A stretch of DNA of 20,463 nt from positions 1 through 20,463 of the forward strand of contig CAYWNA010000245.1 in assembly GCA_964459305.1 (NCBI GenBank), given 5' to 3'. The position numbers and the translations under genes were made by a program. The notes beneath the pieces were generated by a model that was not told the DNA's origin, made no database searches, and saw only the letters and a list, made by a program, of their open reading frames with translations. Positions 6,894 through 14,918 of this stretch are shown here, one piece after another (the stretch's first letter is position 1; each line of letters begins with the position of its first letter). The stretch comes from CAYWNA01 sp964459305 (GTDB lineage Bacteria > Planctomycetota > Planctomycetia > Pirellulales > Pirellulaceae).

Positions 6894-8972
6894 ATGCAAA
6901 GGTTAGTAGTACTGATTCGATGGCGTTTGATTACGGTGCTATGCGTCTGGATGCTGGCACTGTTCTCGCACGAGCCAGGAATCACTGCGGCTAGCAACGA
7001 TGCCGTCCCTGCCGTGAACAAAGAATTCACCATTGTCGACTGCGGCACGCCGGTCGACGTGTTGCGGTTGTATGCTTCCACCGTCTACAAGCACCCGGAA
7101 ACAGGTCAGCTTCACCTGCTGCTGGAATACGGCAACAACAACGGATACGGCATAGGCGAGCAGGAGTGGGAGGACACGGCACATCGGCTGGTGGACGTGA
7201 ACCTCGATACCGGTGACATGCGACGCGCGAAGGGCAGCGATGGCATGACGAGCAACCATTTTTTCCACCCTGACGGCAAGATGTATCTGTTCGAGGGCAA
7301 GACGCATCCGGCCAGCTTCTCCGAGTACGATCCCCGTTCGGCCACGTACCGGCGGATATCTGCCATGAGCAACGCGGCTTACAAGGTAGTGCTTGCACCG
7401 AGCGGGCTCATCTACGTTGGCCACGTTGGCGGCGACGTGATGGTTTATGATCCCAGCCTGGAGAAAATCACGCACTACAAGGAACCTGCTGGCCAGCCTG
7501 CCTTTTGGGGCGTGTACACGATGGAAATCGAGGAGCCGTGGATCTACTGCGGCATGACGAACCGTGGCAAGTGGTGGTTGACCGTGATCGACACGCGAAG
7601 CGGGGAAGCGAAGAACTACTTCGACGATCCACCGTCCACCAGCGGAGGCGTCGCACGCACCGAGGCCGGCAACATCTTCTTCCGCAATTACCTGCTCAAG
7701 GACGGCAAGCCCGTCGTGGAAGAGGATGGTAAGCCTGTTCGCATGCCCAAGCTGGATATGAGCCCGCGACTGGCCGGCAACCGGCCGTGGCCCAACATGT
7801 GGCGAGTTTCGGGCTACGCAGGCCGCCAGTACGAGGAGCCGGCGGAAGCGGGCCTGGAATTCGACATGACGGACGCGGAGCCGAACAACTGGAATGGCGG
7901 CATCGCAACCGTTTGCTGGCGAAAGACCAGCGAGTCGGCTTGGCGGTCGATCGAGGTCAAGGGACTCGAACTTGTCGGCAGTTCGCCCAAATGTCTGGCC
8001 GTCGCGCCCGATGGTGGGCTCGTGGGCGTAGCGCAGTTCTACGGGTCCGTGTTTCGATTCGAGCCCGCCACAGGAAAAAGCGAACGGGTGGGTATCGCAC
8101 CAGGCAGCGTGTATCAAATCCTGCCGCTTGAGGACCATACCTACTTCTGCGGCTATGTGTCCTATCTGGCCGACTACGATCACAGCCAACCTTACTCGAT
8201 GACAGACCGCAAGGCGACGTTCGAAGAGGATACGAATCCGAAGCGTTATCGCACCGAGGGCAAATGGACACAGCACATGCTGCGCGGCCCCGATGGTCGC
8301 ATCTATCTGGGCGGCAAGTACGGCCGTCACAAGACGGGCGGCGGGCTATCGATCTTCGATCCGAAAGCCAAGGAAATGCGTCGCATCCGTGAACCGTTCG
8401 AGTACTTGGGCGTGCGTGGTCTATTCCTGATCGAAGGCGGCAAGACGCTGGCTATCACGACCTCGCCCGTCGGCCAGGGCGGGCCGCCGAAGGGTAGCAT
8501 ATTCTTGTTCGACATCGCCAAGCAAGAGTTCGTCAAAGAGGTGAAGTTGGATCAGCTTGAGGGTAAACCGGATCAGCTCTTCGTGGCAGGCGACAATGCC
8601 GTGATCGGTGTGTCTCGTGGTAGCGAAACCGATGAGCTTGGACACGAGAGTCATTTCACGCTGGTCTACGGTCTCGACCTGAACAGCGGCAGGATGCTCT
8701 TTGACAAGCGTCATCCGGGTCGCGCGTTAACAGGCATCTGCGAATACGACCGCACGCCGCTGGTTCGCGGCCCCGATGGCTGCGGTTGGCTGTTCGTGGA
8801 CGAGAACCTCTGCCGTATTCATCCCGATGGCACGCTGGAAACTGTGCGCGACAAGATTGACTACCGCGGCAACATGATCTGGCAGGGCAAGACGCTTCAC
8901 ATCTACAACGGAGGCCGCGTCTACAACCGCCTCTTTGCCAACGTGGTGCGCGTTCCAGACATGTTCCCATAG
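6894..8972 (+). CDS. Secreted beta-propeller protein of unknown function (SMP-30/NHL-like)
   Basis: This 692-residue protein starts with an Arg-rich n-region and a hydrophobic signal sequence (about 10-33, ending GITAAS). The rest is a series of blade-like repeats of the form P-D/S-G-x-x-Y-x-G: HPDGKMYLFEG (about 124), APSGLIYVGHVGGDVMVYDP (about 167), GPDGRIYLGGKYG (about 464) and GPDGCGWLFVDENL (about 625). Trp and Tyr residues are frequent. This pattern fits a propeller of the SMP-30, NHL or lyase-like kinds, but no catalytic signature is certain. The start is supported by AAGGAG at 6881-6886, seven bases before the ATG. It lies 98 bp ahead of the second methyltransferase-propeller gene, in the same direction, and diverges from the GH67/DUF1080 run. 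A role in glycan recognition or cleavage is inferred from neighbours only. Confidence 0.8.
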   Translation: MQRLVVLIRWRLITVLCVWMLALFSHEPGITAASNDAVPAVNKEFTIVDCGTPVDVLRLYASTVYKHPETGQLHLLLEYGNNNGYGIGEQEWEDTAHRLVDVNLDTGDMRRAKGSDGMTSNHFFHPDGKMYLFEGKTHPASFSEYDPRSATYRRISAMSNAAYKVVLAPSGLIYVGHVGGDVMVYDPSLEKITHYKEPAGQPAFWGVYTMEIEEPWIYCGMTNRGKWWLTVIDTRSGEAKNYFDDPPSTSGGVARTEAGNIFFRNYLLKDGKPVVEEDGKPVRMPKLDMSPRLAGNRPWPNMWRVSGYAGRQYEEPAEAGLEFDMTDAEPNNWNGGIATVCWRKTSESAWRSIEVKGLELVGSSPKCLAVAPDGGLVGVAQFYGSVFRFEPATGKSERVGIAPGSVYQILPLEDHTYFCGYVSYLADYDHSQPYSMTDRKATFEEDTNPKRYRTEGKWTQHMLRGPDGRIYLGGKYGRHKTGGGLSIFDPKAKEMRRIREPFEYLGVRGLFLIEGGKTLAITTSPVGQGGPPKGSIFLFDIAKQEFVKEVKLDQLEGKPDQLFVAGDNAVIGVSRGSETDELGHESHFTLVYGLDLNSGRMLFDKRHPGRALTGICEYDRTPLVRGPDGCGWLFVDENLCRIHPDGTLETVRDKIDYRGNMIWQGKTLHIYNGGRVYNRLFANVVRVPDMFP

Positions 8973-9016
8973 ACGGGTTTCCAAATCCGTCCGGCAGGAT
9001 GAGCGCACTGGCCGCA

Positions 9017-9035
9017 CATGTTACAATCCAACATG
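9017..9035. promoter_or_regulatory. Short inverted repeat enclosing a possible -10 box
   Basis: CATGTT (9017-9022) and AACATG (9030-9035) are perfect inverted arms around a 7-nt centre. That centre begins TACAAT, which resembles a -10 box for the gene starting at 9071. No -35 box is evident at the right distance, so this may be an operator-like site, part of a promoter, or chance. Confidence 0.25.
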
Positions 9036-9070
9036 CTAGTACCAAACCTGATGCAATGAGGAACGAAACG

Positions 9071-12000
9071 ATGAAACAGACGTGCATACGGCTCGTGATG
9101 TGTTTCTTTGTCGGAATGCTTGGTGGGCCTTGGGTGTCTGCCAATACGGAAGTCAGCAAGGTCATTCAAGAGAGGGCAATCACCGGCGGCGTCATCGTCC
9201 ATCTGGACTGCGGCGGTGGCGAAGGCACGGCTGCGTTGCGATTTGGGGACCGATTCATTGTACAGGGACTTGACCGAAGCCTGGAGAATGTCGTTGCGGC
9301 TCGTACCCGACTCCGTACCGAACAGGCGTACGGTCCGGTGAGTGTCGGTCTGTACAACGGTCAGCAGCTTCCCTACATCAACCAATCGGTCAACGTGCTG
9401 GTTGCCGAGAGCACTCGCACCGTTTCCGAGCAGGAAATGTTGCGGGTGCTCGCGCCCGGGGGAATTGCTCTCCTTCGGCAAGGAGATGATTGGCGGACCT
9501 TGACCAAGGAGCGTTCGCCGGACACGGACGACTGGACGCACTACCTGTACGACGCCACGGGAAACGCCGTGTCCAAAGATACCGCGGTTGCGCCTCCCGT
9601 GTACGTGCAGTGGTACAGCGGCCCCAAGTGGGCGCGCAGTCATGACCGGCTGACCAGCATGCCGGCCCTCGTCTCCAGCGCGGGGAAGATCTTCTACATC
9701 ATGGACGAGGGGCTGACCGCTGACATCATTCTGCCGGCCGACTGGCAGTTGATCGCCAAGGATGCCTACAACGGGATCACACTCTGGAAGAAAGACATCC
9801 AGAACTGGGAGAACCACTTGCGGGCCTTCCGTTCGGGTCCGACCCAACAGCCTCGCCGACTGGTCTCCGATGGAAACAGACTCTATGCGGCTTTGAATCT
9901 GGGAGATCCCGTCCAGGTGCTGGATGGGTCCACCGGGCAGACCATCAGTACCTTTGCTGGAACCGAACACGCCGAGGAGATGGTGCTGACCGATGGGATG
10001 CTTTTCGTCGTGGTCGATAGCTCGGATTTGAAGGGGGCCGATGACACCGCACGCTACGAGTTCGCTGGGCAGGACGATAGGGGACGGACACGGGGTCATC
10101 GCGACTACTACCAGAAGGCCATCGTCGCGTTGGACGCCGAGTCGGGGCGCGCCCTATGGCGACGCGACGACACGGACACGGGGGCTATCATCCCGTCGAC
10201 GCTGGTTGCCGACTCACAGCGGATCTACTACCAAAACGACAACGCCATTGTCGGCCTCGACCGAAAGACAGGCGAAACATTGTGGACAGCGGCACGCGAC
10301 AAGGTTCGCAACCGGGACTCGTACAACGCTCCGGCGCTGTTGGTCGCCAACGGTGTTGTCCTGTCCGCCGACAGATCGGGTTCCAAGGACGTGCCCGCGG
10401 ATGCTCGGCCGTGGCTATACTCGGCGACGGCCAAAAACGCTACGGGCGAGTTGCTCGCATTCGATGCGACGACGGGAAAGCAACTTTGGTCGGTCCCGTG
10501 TGCCGAGGCGTACGGGGCGACTCAAGATGTTTTCGTGATCAACGGCCTAGTCTACGTGGGGCAAGATCCACGCCGGCATAAAGAGGACTTTGCATGTGCC
10601 TACGACCTCCGCACCGGCGAGGAGAAGCTGCAATTGGACTCGGCGGCAGCCTTCGTCACCAACCACCACCACCGCTGTTGGCGGAACAAGGCCACGCCAA
10701 ACTTTATCCTGATGGGGCGCACGGGGATCGAGTTCATCGACGTCACGGGCAAAGACACGGTGAAGAACTCGTGGACGCGCGGAGCCTGCCAATACGGGAT
10801 CATGCCTGCCAACGGGCTCGTATACGCGCCGCCTCACTCCTGCGGCTGCTACATCCAGGTCAAACTCAGCGGCTTCTTCGCCTACGCTGCCAAAGACCAG
10901 CGCCCACCGTTCGACGCAAACCGGTTCACCGAGCGACTGATGAAAGGACCAGCGTACGGGTCTTCTGGCTCTCAGCCCTCCGCTCTCAGCTCTCTGCCTA
11001 CCTCCGATTGGCCCACGTACCGGCAGGACCCGTCACGGAGCAGCCGTGTTTCGACGCGGATCGAACCGGCGTTGAAGCAGAAATGGTCCCTTCGGTTCGA
11101 CGGACCGGTGACCAGTCCGGTCAGCGCCGGTGGCGTCGTGTATCTGGCCGAGAAGGATCAACACACCGTCTGGGCCGTCTCTTCAGCGACCGGCGAGAAG
11201 CTCTGGTCGTTCGTGGCGGATGGGTACATCGACTCGCCCCCGACCATCTGGCAGAGCATGGCCGTGTTCGGAACTCGAAGCGGCAGCGTGTACGCCCTGA
11301 ACGCCGCTGACGGGGCTCTGGCCTGGCAATTCCGCGCCGCCAAGGCCAATGTCCAGCAGGTGTGCGACGGCCGTTTGGAGTCGCTGTGGCCCGTTCACGG
11401 CAGCGTGTTGGTGGTCGGAGACGAGTTGTACTTTGCCGCCGGGCGTTCGTCCTACGTGGACGATGGACTCTATCTCTACAAACTGAATCCCCGGACCGGC
11501 GAACCACTAGCCGAGAAACGAATCTACTCGCGAGACGAGACCGGCCGGCCGGCCGAGGCACTTGGTGGCCGGGGACAGAGCTATCCCGGCGGCCTGTCCG
11601 ATGTCCTCTCGGCTGACGAACAGCACGTGTTCATGCGGGATGTCACCTTCACACGCGACGTCGAGATGTTGGAGCCGACGATTGCCCACGTCCACAGCGC
11701 TGCCGGATACCTGGACGACTCATGGGCGCACCGGACCTATTGGTTCTACGGTACCTACATGGGCGGCGGCTACGGTGGCTGGGGCCGAGAGGGGAACCAG
11801 AAGTATTCCGGCAGAATCATGGTGCGCGACGAGGAGACCCTGTTCGGATACGGGCGGGCAAGTTACTTCAACGATTTCACCAGCGCCCCGCACTTGGGAC
11901 GGTACCGCGACCAAGACCTCTACCAGCTATACGCCGCGTCACTCCGGGCCAAACAACCGGCTCAGCCAAAGAAGAAGGGGCGCAAGAAGGCCCCCCCGGT

Positions 12001-12313
12001 GCAATACACGTGGACAGCCTCAATCCCGGTCTACGTCCGAGCGATGGTGCTTGCGCAAGACGCCCTCTTCATTGCCGGCCCCAAGCACATTCTGGAGGAC
12101 GAAACCGCGGACGATCCGTACGCCCTGGCCGAACAAACGGCCCGGTTAAAAGGGGAGGAAGGCGCCGAACTTCATGCCGTCTTCCCAAAGACGGGAGAAA
12201 TCCTCGGCACCACCAAACTGGCGTCATCGCCCATCTTCGACGGAATGATCGCTGCCGACGGCAAGCTGTACGTCAGCACTATGGCCAACACGCTGACCTG
12301 CCTGGGAAAGTGA
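9071..12313 (+). CDS. Exported methyltransferase-like/PQQ beta-propeller fusion protein (paralogue 2)
   Basis: This 1080-residue protein has the same order as the gene at 420-3647: signal peptide (about 6-24), methyltransferase-like Rossmann domain (about 36-138), then two PQQ-type propeller sections. The glycine motif is altered to VHLDCGGGEGT (43-53), while LPYINQSVNVLV and RVLAPGGIALL are kept. Blades show VLDGSTGQT, ALDAESGRALW, GLDRKTGETLW and LNPRTGEP. The His/Cys cluster H532-H534, C536, C573, H589, C591, C593 has the same internal spacing as in paralogue 1. Specific to this copy is a Gly/Tyr-rich loop (YMGGGYGGWG) and a basic PKKKGRKK segment. The ATG at 9071 is chosen because GAGGA at 9058-9062 sits 8 bases upstream and it gives a proper signal peptide; frames open further upstream start outside it. 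Its 3' end overlaps the oxidoreductase gene on the other strand. Confidence 0.9.
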   Translation: MKQTCIRLVMCFFVGMLGGPWVSANTEVSKVIQERAITGGVIVHLDCGGGEGTAALRFGDRFIVQGLDRSLENVVAARTRLRTEQAYGPVSVGLYNGQQLPYINQSVNVLVAESTRTVSEQEMLRVLAPGGIALLRQGDDWRTLTKERSPDTDDWTHYLYDATGNAVSKDTAVAPPVYVQWYSGPKWARSHDRLTSMPALVSSAGKIFYIMDEGLTADIILPADWQLIAKDAYNGITLWKKDIQNWENHLRAFRSGPTQQPRRLVSDGNRLYAALNLGDPVQVLDGSTGQTISTFAGTEHAEEMVLTDGMLFVVVDSSDLKGADDTARYEFAGQDDRGRTRGHRDYYQKAIVALDAESGRALWRRDDTDTGAIIPSTLVADSQRIYYQNDNAIVGLDRKTGETLWTAARDKVRNRDSYNAPALLVANGVVLSADRSGSKDVPADARPWLYSATAKNATGELLAFDATTGKQLWSVPCAEAYGATQDVFVINGLVYVGQDPRRHKEDFACAYDLRTGEEKLQLDSAAAFVTNHHHRCWRNKATPNFILMGRTGIEFIDVTGKDTVKNSWTRGACQYGIMPANGLVYAPPHSCGCYIQVKLSGFFAYAAKDQRPPFDANRFTERLMKGPAYGSSGSQPSALSSLPTSDWPTYRQDPSRSSRVSTRIEPALKQKWSLRFDGPVTSPVSAGGVVYLAEKDQHTVWAVSSATGEKLWSFVADGYIDSPPTIWQSMAVFGTRSGSVYALNAADGALAWQFRAAKANVQQVCDGRLESLWPVHGSVLVVGDELYFAAGRSSYVDDGLYLYKLNPRTGEPLAEKRIYSRDETGRPAEALGGRGQSYPGGLSDVLSADEQHVFMRDVTFTRDVEMLEPTIAHVHSAAGYLDDSWAHRTYWFYGTYMGGGYGGWGREGNQKYSGRIMVRDEETLFGYGRASYFNDFTSAPHLGRYRDQDLYQLYAASLRAKQPAQPKKKGRKKAPPVQYTWTASIPVYVRAMVLAQDALFIAGPKHILEDETADDPYALAEQTARLKGEEGAELHAVFPKTGEILGTTKLASSPIFDGMIAADGKLYVSTMANTLTCLGK
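10969..10996. repeat. Heptanucleotide repeat (CTCTCNG type), 4 units
   Basis: Units CTCTCAG, CCCTCCG, CTCTCAG and CTCTCTG follow in exact 7-bp register. They encode the Ser-rich linker around SQPSALSSL (about residues 633-642) directly before the WPTYRQD start of the second propeller. The array is at the equivalent linker to the arrays at 1664-1719 and 1757-1791 in the paralogue. Confidence 0.75.
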
Positions 12314-13429
12314 TGGGTGCCCCGTGATTTCCGCGATTTCCACCGCTCGATGCTCTTCCGCCGAACGGTAGCAGGCGTCGACCAGTGCCATCGTGTTCAG
12401 GTTGTCGCGGCCACCTATTTCGGGTTCGGTGCCGTCCTCCAGGGCACACAGGAGTTGCGCCATCGTGCCCACGAATGCATCGGGGAACCAGACCTCTTCC
12501 CAGCGCGGTTGAAACCAGTAGCCGGGGCGATGGTTCGTGGTGAAATCCAGTGTGCTGGGCGTAGGATGCGGGTAGTCCGGCCAGCCGATCGTGCCGCGGG
12601 CCATGCCATCGGTTCCCTCCACGCGCCAGCGAATGGAGATGTCCTCTTGCGCACCCTCCAAAGCCGGCCCCGCCCAAACGTCGTCCCACGACGACGCGCG
12701 AAAACCGTTCTCGTATTCCAGGATGTAGAGGCAAATCCCGTCGGTGTGTTCAAATCGCTTCGATGTTCGCGGATCGGGACGTACGCTCGCGAATACGCGG
12801 GTGGGATCGCCAAACAGATAGCGAAAAGCATCCAGATGATGGATCGACATGATGCGCAATGTGACCCACCCTTGCCGTTCCTGCCATGGCATCCAGTGAG
12901 GAATGGCCCGCATGTCGATGCTGGCAAAGACGGGCTCGCCCAGATAACCGCGGTCCAGAGTGCATTTGCACGCGCGAATCGACTGGTCGTAACGCATGTT
13001 CTGGTTCACGGCTAGCACGATACCAGCCTCGTCGCACAGTCGCACGATTTCCGTCGCTTCGGCGTAGTTCACCCCCAGCGGCTTCTGGGCCAGCACGCCG
13101 CGGATGTGGTCGCTCTGCTTGACCACGTCGCGAATCACCGCCAACTGCACATCCGGCGGCACACCAATGTCGACGACCTGGATGTCCTGGCTGGAAATCA
13201 ACTGCTCGTACGAATCGTAGGCGGTCAGTCCGTGTCGCTCCGCCACCTTCCGGGCGTTTTCCGGTGTCCGCGATGCAATGGCGACGGGATTGAAACCGGC
13301 CTTGCGATACGCCACCAAGTGGCAGTCGGCCATGATGAACCCCGAACCGATGCAGCCGATCGGAGTGTTCTTGTTCTCTGGCAGTCTCGGCCGGTAGTCC
13401 AAATCGAGCGAGATATCGTGATCTGTCAT
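12224..13429 (-). CDS. Gfo/Idh/MocA family NAD(P)-dependent oxidoreductase
   Basis: This 401-residue cytoplasmic protein has an N-terminal Rossmann fold with GCIGSGFI (25-32). The conserved lysine segment reads AQKPLG (K116), where many relatives have EKP. NQNMRYD (143-148) and the C-terminal-domain signature SIHHLDAFRYLFG (195-207) carry the usual catalytic-site histidine and aspartate. Such enzymes oxidise or reduce sugars, inositols and related polyols; the substrate here cannot be read. ATG 13429 is preferred; an in-frame TTG at 13438 would overlap the rpiA stop. The gene begins 5 bp after rpiA, so the two are probably co-transcribed. The last 30 codons run antisense into the end of the propeller gene (12224-12313) and look like a non-conserved tail after the natural domain end. 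Confidence 0.88.
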   Translation of the reverse strand: MTDHDISLDLDYRPRLPENKNTPIGCIGSGFIMADCHLVAYRKAGFNPVAIASRTPENARKVAERHGLTAYDSYEQLISSQDIQVVDIGVPPDVQLAVIRDVVKQSDHIRGVLAQKPLGVNYAEATEIVRLCDEAGIVLAVNQNMRYDQSIRACKCTLDRGYLGEPVFASIDMRAIPHWMPWQERQGWVTLRIMSIHHLDAFRYLFGDPTRVFASVRPDPRTSKRFEHTDGICLYILEYENGFRASSWDDVWAGPALEGAQEDISIRWRVEGTDGMARGTIGWPDYPHPTPSTLDFTTNHRPGYWFQPRWEEVWFPDAFVGTMAQLLCALEDGTEPEIGGRDNLNTMALVDACYRSAEEHRAVEIAEITGHPSLSQAGQRVGHSADVQLAVGSDHSVEDGR

Positions 13430-13434
13430 GGTGC

Positions 13435-14139
13435 TCAACGTTCGATCACGAGCGTTTCGGCGCCGTGGCCGATGATGAGTGTGTCGGTCATGTCAACGAA
13501 AAGCCCGTGTTCCATGATGCCGGGCATGGCGTCGAGTTGGCGGCCGAGAGTGGCCGGATCGTCGATTTGGCCAAACGCACAGTCGAGAATGTAGTTGCCT
13601 TCGTCCGTCACGAACGGCCGATCACGGCTGTCGGTCCGCAGGACGACCGAGGCGCCCAGATCGCCCAGCCGAGCGGCGATCGGCTGCCAGGCAAACCGCA
13701 CCACCTCGACCGGTAAAGGACATTTGCCCAGGCGTTCGACCCGCTTTCGCGAATCGACAATGATCACGAGACGTTGGCTCAGCGAGGCTACAATCTTCTC
13801 TCGAAGCAGCGCACCACCACCGCCTTTGATCAAGTTCAGATTTTCATCGACCTCGTCTGCTCCGTCGATGGTCAAGTCAATCGTCTGCGCGTCACCGAGG
13901 CCAACGAGAGGAATGCCCGCTTTTTGGGCCAATTGATTGCTTACCTCCGAGGTGGGTACGCCGCGAACCTGAAGCCCGTTGCGGATCCGACTCCCCAGAA
14001 TATCCAGCATGACCGTCGCAGTCGTTCCGGACCCCAGCCCCAGGCACATGCCGTCCCGCACATATTGGAGACACTTCTCCGCAGCCAGTTTCTTTTCTCG
14101 TTGAATGTCGATAGTCGTATCCAAGTCGCTCAGTATCAT
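13435..14139 (-). CDS. rpiA: Ribose-5-phosphate isomerase A
   Basis: This 234-residue protein is full length for RpiA, which interconverts ribose-5-phosphate and ribulose-5-phosphate in the pentose phosphate pathway. Diagnostic motifs are GLGSGTT (34-40, phosphate binding), DGADEVD (92-98) and KGGGGALLREK (105-115, active-site loop). The C-terminal half contains CPLPVEVVRFAW and a typical EHGLFVDM segment. The ATG at 14139 has GGAG seven bases upstream. It is followed after 5 bp by the Gfo/Idh/MocA gene and lies head-to-head with tmk. Confidence 0.97.
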   Translation of the reverse strand: MILSDLDTTIDIQREKKLAAEKCLQYVRDGMCLGLGSGTTATVMLDILGSRIRNGLQVRGVPTSEVSNQLAQKAGIPLVGLGDAQTIDLTIDGADEVDENLNLIKGGGGALLREKIVASLSQRLVIIVDSRKRVERLGKCPLPVEVVRFAWQPIAARLGDLGASVVLRTDSRDRPFVTDEGNYILDCAFGQIDDPATLGRQLDAMPGIMEHGLFVDMTDTLIIGHGAETLVIER

Positions 14140-14290
14140 ACTCCATCTCCAGAGACCCGCTTCGATGATAGCCGTCCAGCACTTCCTTGCAAGCGGCCTC
14201 CCAACAGACGGCGTGCCCTACTTGGACGCCGTACTGTCGTTTACAATGGCGACTTGGCACTCTTACGAACCACGCTCAGCGGTCCAGACG
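14140..14290. promoter_or_regulatory. Divergent rpiA/tmk promoter region
   Basis: This 151-bp gap lies between the divergent starts of rpiA and tmk. For tmk, TACAAT at 14242-14247 is a fair -10 box, with TTGGAC at 14222-14227, but their 14-bp spacing is short for a sigma-70 promoter. No clear rpiA promoter was found beyond its ribosome binding site. Confidence 0.3.
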
Positions 14291-14908
14291 ATGTTTTTCA
14301 GCTTTGACGGAATTGACGGAACCGGTAAATCTACCCAAATGGACTCATTTGTCGAGTGGCTTCGCGGTTTCGGACACGAAGTCGAGAGGTGTCGCGATCC
14401 GGGAGGGTCGCAGTTGGGCGAGAAGCTGCGCGCGATCCTGCTCGACAAATCTGACACACCCATTTGCCGCCGGGCCGAAATGCTGTTGTATATGGCCTCG
14501 CGGGCACAGTTGGTTGATCAGGTGATCCGTCCGGCCCTGGACGCCGGAAAAATCGTCGTCTCGGATCGCTATCTGCTGGCGAACGTTGTTTATCAAGGGT
14601 ACGGGGGCGGACTGGACGTTGAAGGGCTTTGGGACGTGGGGCAAGTGGCCGTGGACGGCGTGCACCCATCCCTGGTTTTTCTGCTGGACATGCCCGTGGA
14701 AGATGCAGCCCGACGCATGCGCCGCGAACCGGATCGCATGGAATCGCAGGGACCGTCGTACATGGAGCAAGTCAGGCAAGGGTATCTGCGTGAGGCCGAT
14801 CGGCGTTCGGAAATCGTGGTTATTGATGCGGGACGCGATGTCAACTCAGTTCAAGCCGACATTCGCGGCGCGGCCGAACGTCGGCTGAATCTGCGCGAGC
14901 TTGCCTGA
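14291..14908 (+). CDS. tmk: Thymidylate kinase (dTMP kinase)
   Basis: This 205-residue protein phosphorylates dTMP to dTDP with ATP. The P-loop is GIDGTGKST (7-15). The SDRYLLANVVYQG segment (91-103) carries the DR motif of the family, and RDPGGSQLGEKLR (35-47) matches the dTMP-binding EPGG-type motif with D in place of E. Length is normal. The ATG at 14291 places the P-loop close to the N-terminus, as in other Tmk proteins; frames open further upstream would add about 60 unrelated residues. No strong ribosome binding site is visible. holB follows after 10 bp, a common bacterial pairing. Confidence 0.95.
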   Translation: MFFSFDGIDGTGKSTQMDSFVEWLRGFGHEVERCRDPGGSQLGEKLRAILLDKSDTPICRRAEMLLYMASRAQLVDQVIRPALDAGKIVVSDRYLLANVVYQGYGGGLDVEGLWDVGQVAVDGVHPSLVFLLDMPVEDAARRMRREPDRMESQGPSYMEQVRQGYLREADRRSEIVVIDAGRDVNSVQADIRGAAERRLNLRELA

Positions 14909-14911
14909 AGG
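14907..14911 (+). promoter_or_regulatory. Ribosome binding site that sets the holB start
   Basis: GAAGG overlaps the tmk stop codon and lies 7 bases before the ATG at 14919. This supports that ATG over the in-frame TTG at 14901, which would overlap tmk, and implies translation coupled to tmk. Confidence 0.6.
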
Positions 14912-14918
14912 TAGCATC

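Noticed and set aside
6939..8330. 463-codon minus-strand open frame opposite the secreted propeller gene
   Set aside because: It has no ribosome binding site or domain signature, and the plus strand shows a signal peptide and regular blade motifs.
8921..10099. 392-codon minus-strand open frame opposite the second fusion gene
   Set aside because: It spans a gene boundary on the other strand, and the plus-strand product is supported by its paralogue.
13430..13438. TTG start at 13438 for the oxidoreductase overlapping the rpiA stop
   Set aside because: ATG at 13429 is in frame only three codons later and is the more likely start; the TTG adds nothing to the Rossmann fold.
14105..14290. N-terminal extension of tmk by 62 codons
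   Set aside because: It overlaps the rpiA start region, has no family similarity, and moves the P-loop away from the N-terminus.
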